This document shows, one piece after another, positions 35,471 to 44,006 of a stretch of 64,000 nucleotides of DNA. The stretch covers positions 1-64,000 of the forward strand of contig NZ_JAQMWQ010000010.1 of the NCBI RefSeq assembly GCF_030403775.1, given 5' to 3'. Origin of the DNA: Paenibacillus sp. BSR1-1. GTDB lineage: Bacteria > Bacillota > Bacilli > Bacillales > Cytobacillaceae. The notes beneath the pieces were generated by a model, which was given only the letters and a program-made list of their open reading frames with translations, made no database searches and was not told where the DNA came from. The stretch's first letter is position 1. The number at the start of each line of letters is the position of its first letter. The translations under genes and the position numbers were made by a program.

Positions 35471-35490
35471 ATACCAATACGTATTAGTAT
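35471..35490. promoter_or_regulatory. Palindromic operator before the first SCP2 gene
   Basis: ATAC-C-AATACGTATT-A-GTAT is a 20-bp palindrome with one mismatched pair. The same core AATACGTATT flanked by ATAC and GTAT occurs at 36184-36207. It lies 36 bases before the SCP2 start, in the promoter region. Confidence 0.7.
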
Positions 35491-35525
35491 TATAGGGATA
35501 TACACTTATAAAAGGAGATTTACAA

Positions 35526-35891
35526 ATGGCAAAAGCAATTCAAGCATATACTTTACCAGAGTTGATGACTAGGATTGAGGAAATATTTAATGCAAATCCT
35601 GCCCCGATTAAGGGCTTTGAAGCCATTGTTCAATATGACATTCACGGGGAGGCAGAAGGATCCTATCAACATTTTTTCCATGATGGAACATTAACGATTA
35701 AGGAAGGCATCGAAGCTTCTCCAAATGTTATCATGGCATTGTCATATGATAACTTCAAAAAGTTTTTATTAGGAAAACAAAGTGGGACCATGGCTTTATT
35801 GACTGGTAAGGTAAAAGCAAAGGGTGACATCAGCACGGGAATGAAAATTGAAAGCATTCTCCGTAAATACAAAATTAAAGAGCCATTATAA
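35526..35891 (+). CDS. SCP2 sterol-transfer-domain protein, copy 1
   Basis: A 121-residue single SCP2 domain (residues about 15-115; FDAIVQYDIHG-like FEAIVQYDI, SYDNFKKFLLGKQSG, KAKGDISTGMKIESIL). SCP2 proteins bind fatty acids, acyl-CoA or other lipids. Paralogue of the gene at 36270 with the same length and alternating conserved positions. AAAGGAG precedes ATG. Likely a lipid carrier under the TetR regulator. Confidence 0.85.
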   Translation: MAKAIQAYTLPELMTRIEEIFNANPAPIKGFEAIVQYDIHGEAEGSYQHFFHDGTLTIKEGIEASPNVIMALSYDNFKKFLLGKQSGTMALLTGKVKAKGDISTGMKIESILRKYKIKEPL

Positions 35892-35898
35892 TCATTTC

Positions 35899-35937
35899 AA
35901 AAGACAAACGGGAAGTCGTCGTCCCCTTTGTCTTTTT
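35899..35937 (+). terminator. Terminator of SCP2 copy 1
   Basis: AAAAGACAAACGGG pairs with CCCCTTTGTCTTTT around a short loop, followed by TTTCTTTTT. Confidence 0.8.
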
Positions 35938-35981
35938 CTTTTTAATAGGCATTGTTTAAGGGCATTGTTGACTTTTAACAC

Positions 35982-36112
35982 TGTTGATTGGAGCGGAAGG
36001 CGCGAGACTCCTGCGGGAGTACGGGGCAGGGGAGACCCCGCAGGCGCCAAAGCGCCGAGGAGGCTCCCCGGCACGCCCGCGGAAAGCGAAGCGCCTGGAG
36101 TGTAAATCAACA
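35982..36112. repeat. 131-bp GC-rich palindromic element with TGTTGATT ends
   Basis: The element runs from TGTTGATTGGAGCGG to GTGTAAATCAACA, so its ends are short inverted repeats. The interior is far more GC-rich than the surroundings and holds several stems, for example GACTCCTGCGGGAGT and GGGGAGACCCCGC. Similar elements are common between genes in Bacillus relatives. A deletion remnant lies at 50895-50933. No transposase is present, so it resembles a MITE or a structured-RNA repeat. It separates the two SCP2 genes. A frame across it at 35848-36105 is spurious. Confidence 0.8.
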
Positions 36113-36183
36113 ACTAAGTTTAACAGAGCTTTTTAATTAACACTTTTTACATGTTGAAAAAATGTCGAAAAATATTGGTTGTT

Positions 36184-36207
36184 TGATACGAATACGTATT
36201 GGTATCA
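36184..36207. promoter_or_regulatory. Palindromic operator before the second SCP2 gene
   Basis: TGATAC-G-AATACGTATT-G-GTATCA is a 24-bp palindrome with one mismatched pair and the same core as the site at 35471. It lies about 60 bases before the SCP2 copy 2 start, the expected promoter region of copy 2 and the acyl-CoA ligase. Confidence 0.7.
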
Positions 36208-36269
36208 TGTGAATAAGATAATATACTGAATTTATGGAAAATTCATATGTGTTAAAGGAGGGCGCAGGA

Positions 36270-36635
36270 ATGTCGAAAAAAATAGAAGAGTATTCTTTAG
36301 AAAGTCTAATGAAAAAGATTGAAGAGTTATTAAATGCAAATCCGGCTCCTTTTCAGGGGGTTAATGCAAACTATCAATTTGATATTGATGGGGAGGAGTC
36401 AGGGGTTTACCAGCTCCACTTTCAGAATGGAAAAGCCGCCGTGCAGGAAGGCTCTGATACACCTGCTGATTGTAGATTGATCATGTCACTAGCAAACTTC
36501 CATTTATTTTTGTTAGGAAAACTAAATGGGACGATGGCGTTTATGACTGGAAAGCTAAAAATTAAAGGTGATCTCGGCAAAGCGATGAAAATAGAAAGCA
36601 TATTACGGCAATATAGTGTGAAAGAACAACTCTAA
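36270..36635 (+). CDS. SCP2 sterol-transfer-domain protein, copy 2
   Basis: A 121-residue SCP2 protein, exactly as long as copy 1 and sharing LLNANPAPF/IFNANPAPI, FLLGKLNGTMAFMTGK and MKIESILRQY. ATG 36270 is chosen because AAAGGAGG lies 8 bases upstream and it equalises the paralogue lengths. It is followed 36 bases later by an acyl-CoA ligase, probably in one operon. Confidence 0.87.
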   Translation: MSKKIEEYSLESLMKKIEELLNANPAPFQGVNANYQFDIDGEESGVYQLHFQNGKAAVQEGSDTPADCRLIMSLANFHLFLLGKLNGTMAFMTGKLKIKGDLGKAMKIESILRQYSVKEQL

Positions 36636-36671
36636 TAAACCTAATTGTTAATTTTCGGGAGGTGGTGTCAC

Positions 36672-38561
36672 ATGAAGGCAAAAAATTTAGTAGAAATGGT
36701 ATCCCAATCAGCCGAACGATTTTCCGAGAAACACGCATTTTTATGGAAAAAAGAGGGGAGGTTTCAAGGCATCAGCTATTATTCCTTTTGGGAAAAAGTA
36801 AAACACATTGCAGCCGGACTTGCTCATCTAGGAATAAAGCGAAATGACAAGGTAGCTATTTTATCAGAAAACAATCCTTATTGGCCTGTTGCAGATTTAG
36901 CTATCATGAGTCTTGGGGCAGTATGCGTGCCGATTCACTCCACCCTGCCTCCGGAGCAAATAGATTACATTTTGCAAAACGCTGAATGTGCTTTCATTTT
37001 TGTTCAAGATGAAAAGTATCTAAATAAAATCCTTCGTAATGGTAAAGCTCCCATTCCAACAGCGATTATTTTTCCAAGGGAGAATTTCAAAGAAACTGAA
37101 GCCCTATTTTCCTTGCAGCATTTAGCCTATATTGGATCCGTCAATCCCTTCGATAACTGGGAGGAAGGATGGAATGATTTATCAAGATGGGACCTCGCTA
37201 CCATCATTTATACTTCAGGAACCACCGGTAAACCAAAGGGTGCTATGCTGACCCATGGAAATATCCTTTCCAATGTGGAAGGGATTCAATTCTGGGTGCT
37301 AGAAGCAAGGCCAGATGATATTTTACTTTCTCATTTGCCCCTCTCCCATGTGTTTGAGCGCATGGCCGGGCAATTTATGCCACTATCTGTTGGGGCAACC
37401 ATTGCCTATGCGGAAGGAATTAATAAGGTCCAGGAAAATCTTTTAGAGGTCCGGCCTACAGTGCTGGTCAGCGTTCCCCTTCTCTTTGAAAGAGTCTATG
37501 CCCAAGCCCAAAAGATGGTGGAAACGGGCACACCCTTAAGAAGAAAAATTTTCAATTGGGCAATCAATATTGGCATAAAAAAATATGACCATTATTTAAA
37601 GTTAACTTTTGATGATGCAATGAAAAATGGATTTTTGCCAAAAGAAATAAAGAAAAGCTGGAAATTCGCCAATGCTTTTGTTTATAGCAAAGTGAAAAAG
37701 AAACTGGGGGGGAGAATCAGGGGACTTATTTCTGGGGGAGGTGCCCTTAATCCGGAAATCGGGAAGTTTTTTTGGGCAGTCGATATCCCAGTACTCGAAG
37801 GCTATGGGCTAACAGAAACCTCACCAGTTGTATGCAGCAATCCAATGAATCGGTCAAAGGTTGGCACGGTTGGCAAGCCACTGCCAAACCTAGAGGTTAA
37901 GATCGCTCCAGATGGAGAAGTGCTGGTAAAAGGCCCGAGTGTGATGAAGGGATATTACAAGGATGAAAAGGCAACAGATGAAGCATTTAAAGATGGATGG
38001 TTTTTAACGGGTGATATTGGAAGGTTTGATGAAGAAGGCTTTCTAAAAATTGTTGACCGGAAAAAAAGGATTATCGTGCTGACAACCGGAAAAAATGTCG
38101 CTCCTCAGCCAGTGGAAAATGCCATTACACAAAGTATCTATATTGATAATTCAGTTTTAATCGGCCAGGACAGAAAATATGTGATAGCCTTGATTACACC
38201 AAACTTAGAAAATCTCTTGTCATGGGCAGAAAAGAAAGGGCTTTCAGGGGATTTCCAGCAGCTGCTGAAAGAAAAAGAAGTACAACTTCTTTTAACCAAA
38301 GAGGTAGCCAGATTCACCCAACAATTTGCCCGGTATGAACAACCGAAAAAAGTGGTTATCATCGGGAAGGAATGGACAGTGGAAGATGGGGAATTGACAC
38401 CATCCTTAAAGGTCCGCATCCCGGAAATTCAAAAAAAATATAAAGAAGTTATTCATCATGCTTATACGGAGGAAATGTTTATCGATATGCAAATCGCGGC
38501 AAACGAAGTAGCCGTCGGATTATCACTTGAGTTTAGCAGAGGGAAAGAGCATTCATCTTAA
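36672..38561 (+). CDS. Long-chain acyl-CoA ligase, AMP-binding family
   Basis: A 629-residue adenylate-forming enzyme. The P-loop-like motif IIYTSGTTGKPKGAML (about residues 180-195), EGYGLTETSP and GWFLTGDIGRFDEEGF are all present, as in eukaryote-like long-chain fatty acyl-CoA synthetases (FAA1/FadD15 branch). ATG 36672 follows GGGAGGTGG. With SCP2 proteins and a TetR regulator it suggests activation and carriage of a fatty or other lipid acid. Confidence 0.88.
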   Translation: MKAKNLVEMVSQSAERFSEKHAFLWKKEGRFQGISYYSFWEKVKHIAAGLAHLGIKRNDKVAILSENNPYWPVADLAIMSLGAVCVPIHSTLPPEQIDYILQNAECAFIFVQDEKYLNKILRNGKAPIPTAIIFPRENFKETEALFSLQHLAYIGSVNPFDNWEEGWNDLSRWDLATIIYTSGTTGKPKGAMLTHGNILSNVEGIQFWVLEARPDDILLSHLPLSHVFERMAGQFMPLSVGATIAYAEGINKVQENLLEVRPTVLVSVPLLFERVYAQAQKMVETGTPLRRKIFNWAINIGIKKYDHYLKLTFDDAMKNGFLPKEIKKSWKFANAFVYSKVKKKLGGRIRGLISGGGALNPEIGKFFWAVDIPVLEGYGLTETSPVVCSNPMNRSKVGTVGKPLPNLEVKIAPDGEVLVKGPSVMKGYYKDEKATDEAFKDGWFLTGDIGRFDEEGFLKIVDRKKRIIVLTTGKNVAPQPVENAITQSIYIDNSVLIGQDRKYVIALITPNLENLLSWAEKKGLSGDFQQLLKEKEVQLLLTKEVARFTQQFARYEQPKKVVIIGKEWTVEDGELTPSLKVRIPEIQKKYKEVIHHAYTEEMFIDMQIAANEVAVGLSLEFSRGKEHSS

Positions 38562-38563
38562 TC

Positions 38564-38593
38564 AACAGCTATTGTGGAAATAGCTGTTTTTTT
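38564..38593 (+). terminator. Terminator of the acyl-CoA ligase gene
   Basis: AACAGCTATT and AAATAGCTGTT arms with a 4-base loop, followed by a T-run. Confidence 0.9.
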
Positions 38594-38669
38594 CATCCAT
38601 TGGAAAGTGAACAAACCAAAAGCCCATATTTTTCATATACATATAAAAAAATAAAATGGGTGAGCTCTA

Positions 38670-40385
38670 ATGTTTGAAAATGAAAGAACGGTTTATCTTT
38701 TTCCAGCTTCAATAAAAGAAATTGGAGGGAACAAATGGGGATATATCAATGAAAAGGGGAAATTCATTCTTCCACCCATTTATGAAAATGGCGGCGATTT
38801 TCAGGATAATGGATTAGCAATCGTAAGGGCAATGAACCATGCGGGTGTCATCAATTCATCAGGATATTTTATTGTGAAACCAAAATATGATACCATCCAC
38901 CCATTTTCAGAAGGGAGGGCCACCGTCATTGATCATCAGGGGTTTAAAGTGATTGATGAGAGTGGAAAAGAGATTACTTCAATAGCTTATTCCTATATAG
39001 GGGATTACAAACAAAGCCGGGCATTAATCGCTGATTATACTAAAGATGGCTGGTATAGGTATGGATATTTAAATAAACGAGGGAAAGAAGTCATCCCCCT
39101 TACCTATGAGTCTGCCAGTGATTTTACAGATGGCAGGGCAGTTGTAAAAACTAATGGAGGCAGATTTGCCTTAATTGACCTTACTGGGAAGGAAGTAAAA
39201 TCGTACCCTTTTTATTTTGTCGGCAATTATGGCCAGGGGATGATGACATTTCAGATACGTGCCAATGAAAAATTTGGTTATATCGACGAACAAGGCAAGA
39301 TTGCCATTGAGCCCAAGTTTTCAAGTGCCCAATCTTTTATTCATAGTCGAGCCATAGTCAATGTTTCGGAGGATAATAAAGAGCATTATGGATTAATTGA
39401 TCAGACAGGCGGCTATATTATTAAACCAAATTATAATCAAATAGAATATCTAGATGAAAACCGTTATTCGATTGGTAAAGCGATTGACCCCTCTAAACCA
39501 TTTGCTGGTTCTAAATATGCTGTTGCTGATGGTGATGGGCGTATTTTGACAGGTTTTATTTATAATGAGATTAGCAAATTTACAGATGGTTTTGCTTCAG
39601 CCTCCGATAATCAAAATACCTTTTTTATAAATAAGAGAGGTCAGCGAGCTGGGCATCTTCCCATTGTGAATGGAAGCGGAAGATTGCAGTTTGAGAAAAC
39701 ACTTATCAAAGGTGAAATCGATTTTCGACTTATGTATCTTTCTAGTAAAGGTGAGATAATCTGGAAGCAAAATACGGTGATTCCCCTCAACGACCAATAT
39801 AAAGTATTAGAGCAGAAATACAAGCCGAATAAGGACTATTTGGTTTATTTTCCTCAAATACAGGGGATGGGAAAGAGTGAAAGTGTAAATGCCGCATTAA
39901 AGGAGCTCTCTGGGGTAAAGGCTATACCATCCCATAATCAATTAGATTCCAATTATTTGGGGGACTTTGAAATTACGTTTTTTAAAGGGAATTTAGTGGT
40001 TATAGAAATACACGGCTATAATTACCCTTTTGGTGCTGCCCACGGAATGCCAGTAAAAAAGTATGCTCATATCAATCTCAAAACAGGTTCCTTGTATAGC
40101 CTAAAGGATTTATTTATGCCAAAAAGTCCATATGTAACAACAATTAGTGAGATTATTAGCAAACAAATCAAAAGCGATTCCGAGTATTCCTATGTTTTCC
40201 CCAATAGCTATAAAGGGATACAAGCTAATCAACCTTTTTTTATCGGTGACGAGTCTATAAATATCTATTTTTCCCCCTATGAAATCGCCCCATATTCTGC
40301 AGGATTTCCAACCTTTAGGATACCGTTTAAAGAGGTAATGAGTATTATTGACCAAACAGGTGAATTTTGGAGGTCCTTTCATTAA
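38670..40385 (+). CDS. WG-repeat protein with DUF3298-like C-terminus
   Basis: A 571-residue protein. Residues about 15-340 contain seven or so WG-type repeats, short beta units such as NKWGYINEKGKFILPPIYE and KFGYIDEQGKIAIEPKF. The last 200 residues resemble the RsiV-type DUF3298 domain (YPFGAAHGMPVKKYAHINL in part, FFIGDESINIYFSPYEIAPYS in part). No signal peptide is visible. Function unknown; WG repeats usually bind proteins. Monocistronic. Confidence 0.8.
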   Translation: MFENERTVYLFPASIKEIGGNKWGYINEKGKFILPPIYENGGDFQDNGLAIVRAMNHAGVINSSGYFIVKPKYDTIHPFSEGRATVIDHQGFKVIDESGKEITSIAYSYIGDYKQSRALIADYTKDGWYRYGYLNKRGKEVIPLTYESASDFTDGRAVVKTNGGRFALIDLTGKEVKSYPFYFVGNYGQGMMTFQIRANEKFGYIDEQGKIAIEPKFSSAQSFIHSRAIVNVSEDNKEHYGLIDQTGGYIIKPNYNQIEYLDENRYSIGKAIDPSKPFAGSKYAVADGDGRILTGFIYNEISKFTDGFASASDNQNTFFINKRGQRAGHLPIVNGSGRLQFEKTLIKGEIDFRLMYLSSKGEIIWKQNTVIPLNDQYKVLEQKYKPNKDYLVYFPQIQGMGKSESVNAALKELSGVKAIPSHNQLDSNYLGDFEITFFKGNLVVIEIHGYNYPFGAAHGMPVKKYAHINLKTGSLYSLKDLFMPKSPYVTTISEIISKQIKSDSEYSYVFPNSYKGIQANQPFFIGDESINIYFSPYEIAPYSAGFPTFRIPFKEVMSIIDQTGEFWRSFH

Positions 40386-40418
40386 AAGAAGCGTGAATCT
40401 AGCAGATTCACGCTTCTT
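40386..40418. terminator. Bidirectional terminator between WG-repeat and copD genes
   Basis: AAGAAGCGTGAATCT and AGATTCACGCTTCTT form a 15-bp stem with a short loop. Confidence 0.9.
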
Positions 40419-40421
40419 ATT

Positions 40422-41510
40422 TTACACACTTATCATAAGCGCTAAGTATCCAATAACGATGAATAGTAAGCTCAAAACAAGGGCTAAAAATTTCGGTGCC
40501 TTTTTTATGAAAGAAAAAATCATCAAGATTAAGAAAAATACTGCCCATACCATAAGGCTTTGCGATGCAATTCCAGGTGAAAAATGTAACGGGAACGTTG
40601 GATCACCTTGATGCGATAGGCTAAATAGCTTTGAAGCTCCTTCAGCTTTAATTGTTGTTTTAATATCATGGGGCGGTGATTCCTGGCCTAACGCGCCGGT
40701 TATTGCAAAGATAATTAACACGAGAATACTTTCAAGCCTCATCCAAGGAATTGGATTAAAGGGAGCCCCTTTTGATAGCTTATTGCGAATGAGGACACTG
40801 TTGATAAATGCAAAGACAAGCAGCGGCACAATCGCCAAATGCTTCAACAACAGTGCCTGGCCATAGGATAACGGCCATGTATTGGCATAGTCGCTTAAAT
40901 CCATAACAAAGGACATTAAGGAAATACCAGTGATGATGATGGTAAGTAAACAAATGATAGCGATTGGTGAAAACCATTTTAAAAATTTCAGCCAATTGTC
41001 ATGATTCTTAGAGAACCAACTTACGACAATAAGGATGCCTATCCAGGTACTTACAGCTAAAAAATGGGCAGTATGAATAAAAAAACCTGGCCATCTTGAT
41101 AAAGAGCTGGCATGGCTGGACCATCCAAGAGCAGCGATTAAAGCAAGGGTAAAAATTAATCCAGTTATTGAGAAGTGCGGTTTTCCCTCTAGTTTAATCG
41201 GAATGAGATAAATAAATAAAATAAAAGAAATAACCCCCGTGCTAATCCACGACTTTCCAACCTCAAAATTGGTCAAAACAGACTGTATGGTAATACCCAG
41301 TCCAAGGTCCTTATATAAATAGAGAATAATTTTCAATACCGGAATAAAGGAAAACAGAGCAATTCCAAGAGCAGCTGCTAATAAAATGCCTTTTGGAACT
41401 TTAATTGAAGGACGAGCTGTTTCTGGAACGAGATGAAAGATAAAACTGCCCAGCAGCAAAGAAAAGCATAAATAAAGCAAAGCTTCGCTAATGATATTTA
41501 CTACAAACAT
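40422..41510 (-). CDS. copD: CopD-family copper transport membrane protein
   Basis: A 362-residue protein with eight or nine helices and CopD features: WSSHASSLSRWPGFFIHTAHFLAVSTWIG (in parts), with histidines suited to copper handling, and LLLKHLAIVPLLV. In Bacillus YcnJ, CopC and CopD are one polypeptide; here they are separate and directly adjacent (copC ends at 41511). Likely takes up copper across the membrane. Confidence 0.85.
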   Translation of the reverse strand: MFVVNIISEALLYLCFSLLLGSFIFHLVPETARPSIKVPKGILLAAALGIALFSFIPVLKIILYLYKDLGLGITIQSVLTNFEVGKSWISTGVISFILFIYLIPIKLEGKPHFSITGLIFTLALIAALGWSSHASSLSRWPGFFIHTAHFLAVSTWIGILIVVSWFSKNHDNWLKFLKWFSPIAIICLLTIIITGISLMSFVMDLSDYANTWPLSYGQALLLKHLAIVPLLVFAFINSVLIRNKLSKGAPFNPIPWMRLESILVLIIFAITGALGQESPPHDIKTTIKAEGASKLFSLSHQGDPTFPLHFSPGIASQSLMVWAVFFLILMIFSFIKKAPKFLALVLSLLFIVIGYLALMISV

Positions 41511-42104
41511 TTAAGCATGCTTCCTTCGATAAAAGAACCAGTAGCCGCTCATAACGAAAATAATCAACAATGCGACAGAACTAGGGACAACATAGTCTTT
41601 AAATGAAGGCTTCATAGTTTCGGTATTTTGGGTCTGTAAGGCAGTATTCTCAACCTTCTTGGGTGCAGCAGCTTCTTCAGTTTTATTTTTATCAGCTGTT
41701 TTCATTTCATTTGATGCTGATGCTGCAGCAGTGGTAGTTTGGCTTGCTGGTAATTGAACAGAAAATGGTATATCTCCCTCAAGTGGATGTCCGTCCGTCC
41801 CGATAATTTTCCAATGAATTTTATAACCGCCGTTTGGCAGTTCATTGTTCAATAATCCGATTAATTTATTCCCTTCAAGAGAGAATTTGGAAAGTGGTAT
41901 CGCGGCTCCTTTTGTATCCTCTAAAGTAAATGTGCTGGTGCTTTCTAAAGTTGTTTCAAAGGTAAGAGCTATTTCCTTTAATGGCTGGGTTAGCACTTCT
42001 CCATTTTTGGGGGATGAAGATTCTAAATGCGAATGTGCAAATACAGTAGTTCCTAATAGAAAAAACAACATTGATGCAATAAGAGAGATTTTCTTAAACA
42101 TCAT
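41511..42104 (-). CDS. copC: CopC-domain exported copper-binding protein
   Basis: A 198-residue protein with signal peptide (1-24, ending VFA), N-terminal HSHLESSSPKNGE where the mature His residues would bind Cu(II), an Ig-like CopC domain to about residue 115 (HWKIIGTDGHPLEGDIPF, with a His), an Ala/Lys/Thr-rich linker and a C-terminal membrane anchor plus basic tail. ATG 42104 is 6 bases after GGAG; ATG 42101 is equally possible. Operon with copD. Confidence 0.85.
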   Translation of the reverse strand: MMFKKISLIASMLFFLLGTTVFAHSHLESSSPKNGEVLTQPLKEIALTFETTLESTSTFTLEDTKGAAIPLSKFSLEGNKLIGLLNNELPNGGYKIHWKIIGTDGHPLEGDIPFSVQLPASQTTTAAASASNEMKTADKNKTEEAAAPKKVENTALQTQNTETMKPSFKDYVVPSSVALLIIFVMSGYWFFYRRKHA

Positions 42105-42238
42105 TTTCAACTCCGTTATATTGTTTATCTTGCTTGTTGTTCATTCTATCATCAATTCATCTAGGTTTTATCATTTTGGCGCCATTGTTCACAAACCTTT
42201 CAAAAATAATCTCTTTCATTTTTCGAGAAAATATTCTT

Positions 42239-42264
42239 AATTAAGAACTGAAATGTTCTTAATT
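42239..42264. promoter_or_regulatory. Perfect 10-bp inverted repeat in the copC / DUF5658 divergent region
   Basis: AATTAAGAAC and GTTCTTAATT are perfect inverted copies separated by 6 bases. It lies 135 bases before copC and 95 before the DUF5658 gene. It may be an operator for either gene. It does not resemble a GC-rich CsoR site. Confidence 0.5.
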
Positions 42265-42358
42265 TTATATTATCATATAACTATGTCCATATTCCGTACG
42301 TATCAGCATAAGAATTAGTAGAAACAATGGATACTAAATATTGATTATGGGGGAAATC

Positions 42359-42658
42359 ATGAAATTTTGTTTATTCCTATTGTTTGCAGGTATATTAGAT
42401 GCCGTCCTGACACATTTTGGGATTGTATCGGGTTTCGTAGAGGAAGGAAACCCAATCATGGAGTTCTTCATTGAAAAAAGCTGGTCTTACTTTTATCTAA
42501 TAAAAATTCTCCTGCCAATTATTCTGATAGGTCTGGTTTCCTTTCGTCCATTTAAAGGAGGGGTTCGGACGCTATTAGTTTCTGCCTGCGTACTTTACTT
42601 TTCCGTTCTTATATACCATATCGCCTGGATCCTTCTTTATTTTAATACATCGATATAA
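42359..42658 (+). CDS. DUF5658-family small membrane protein
   Basis: A 99-residue protein with three helices and the pattern LDAVLTHFGI, EEGNPIME and YFYLIKILLPI typical of DUF5658. ATG 42359 is near TGGGGGAA. Function unknown. Monocistronic. Confidence 0.72.
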   Translation: MKFCLFLLFAGILDAVLTHFGIVSGFVEEGNPIMEFFIEKSWSYFYLIKILLPIILIGLVSFRPFKGGVRTLLVSACVLYFSVLIYHIAWILLYFNTSI

Positions 42659-42769
42659 TCCCATAGAAACTAGACACACCTTGGTTATTAAGTTAGTATC
42701 AATACGATATGGATTGATCATTGCAAAAAACAAATACTATGAAAAAAGAGTTTAAATAAGGAGTATTTT

Positions 42770-43915
42770 ATGTTGAACAATTTAAAGCCATTTTTACAGG
42801 AAGCGTGGGAGAAGTCTGGATTTGAAACGTCCACTTCTATTCAAGACGCTGCCATTCCAGTCATCCTTGAAGGAAAAGATGTAATTGCCGAATCGCCAAC
42901 TGGTACAGGGAAAACACTTGCATATTTATTGCCATTATTAAATAAAATCGACCCGGCCGTCCAATCTCTGCAAGCTGTCGTTTTAGCCTCTTCGCAGGAA
43001 CTAGTTATGCAGGTTTATCAAGAATTCCAAAAGTGGTCGGAGGGAAGCGGAATACGCGGAACTTCCATTATAGGCGGAGCAAATCTAAAGCGTCAGCTGG
43101 AAAAATTAAAAAAACGACCTCAGGTAATTTTTGCAACTCCTGGCCGCTTGCTTGAACTGATCAAGCAGAAAAAAGTAAAAATGCACGAGGTGAAAATGGT
43201 CGTGCTGGATGAGGGAGATCAGCTATTGATTCCTGAACACCTTGGCACAGTCCAAAATATTGTTAAATCAACGATGAGTGACCGGCAAGTTGTGTTGTTC
43301 TCAGCAACGATGAAAACAGCAACAGAAAAATTAGCAAAAGATTTAACTAAGGAACCTGAAGTTCTTCGTATTGAAAAAGATGAAGTGGCTTCCTCTGGAA
43401 AGGTGGAGCACATTTACTTCCTATGTGAACCAAGGGATAAAATTAAGCTCCTTGAAAAAATAGCCCGGATAGAGGGGAGTAAGTCGCTGGCGTTTATCAA
43501 TGACATCGGGGAGATTCAGGTTTTTAAAGAAAAGTTACATTTTAAAGAGCTATCTGTCGGAATTTTACATAGCGACATGAAAAAATTAGACCGGCAGGCT
43601 GCGTTAAAATCCTTCCGCGATGGCAAAATGAAAATGCTGGTTGCCACAGATGTAGCGGCAAGGGGCCTTGATATTCAAGGGGTTACCCATGTAGTTCAAA
43701 TTGATTTTCCTAAAGACATCACCCAATATGTCCACCGCGCAGGAAGAACAGGCCGAATGGGTGCAGATGGAATCGTTATTTCACTTGTCACAGAAAGAGA
43801 AGAACGGGAATTGAAGAAATATTGTAAAGAGTTGAATCTTCCTCTTCATAAAAGAATCTTTTTCAAGGGGCAAATTGCAGAGGAAATTGAAAAAGGGCAA
43901 AAACTGCGGAAATAA
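42770..43915 (+). CDS. DEAD-box-type RNA helicase, YfmL-like, with DEGD motif II
   Basis: A 381-residue two-domain SF2 helicase without C-terminal extension. Motifs: Q motif region FETSTSIQDAAIP, I SPTGTGKT (42-49), Ib TPGR, II DEGD (147-150) where DEAD is usual, III SAT, V ATDVAARGLDI and VI HRAGRTGR. Length and sequence suit Bacillus YfmL, a ribosome-assembly helicase. AAGGAG precedes the ATG. The DEGD variant keeps the catalytic acids. Confidence 0.88.
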   Translation: MLNNLKPFLQEAWEKSGFETSTSIQDAAIPVILEGKDVIAESPTGTGKTLAYLLPLLNKIDPAVQSLQAVVLASSQELVMQVYQEFQKWSEGSGIRGTSIIGGANLKRQLEKLKKRPQVIFATPGRLLELIKQKKVKMHEVKMVVLDEGDQLLIPEHLGTVQNIVKSTMSDRQVVLFSATMKTATEKLAKDLTKEPEVLRIEKDEVASSGKVEHIYFLCEPRDKIKLLEKIARIEGSKSLAFINDIGEIQVFKEKLHFKELSVGILHSDMKKLDRQAALKSFRDGKMKMLVATDVAARGLDIQGVTHVVQIDFPKDITQYVHRAGRTGRMGADGIVISLVTEREERELKKYCKELNLPLHKRIFFKGQIAEEIEKGQKLRK

Positions 43916-44006
43916 GGAAAAAGATATTGGCTTGACTCTATTTAAAACTCATTACGGTTACGTAGAATTTCTACGTGACCGTTTTTGTTGTTCAAGGACC
44001 TTTATG

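Noticed and set aside
35848-36105. Small frames on both strands over the 131-bp element
   Set aside because: They arise from the GC-rich palindromic repeat and have no ribosome binding site or protein-like composition.
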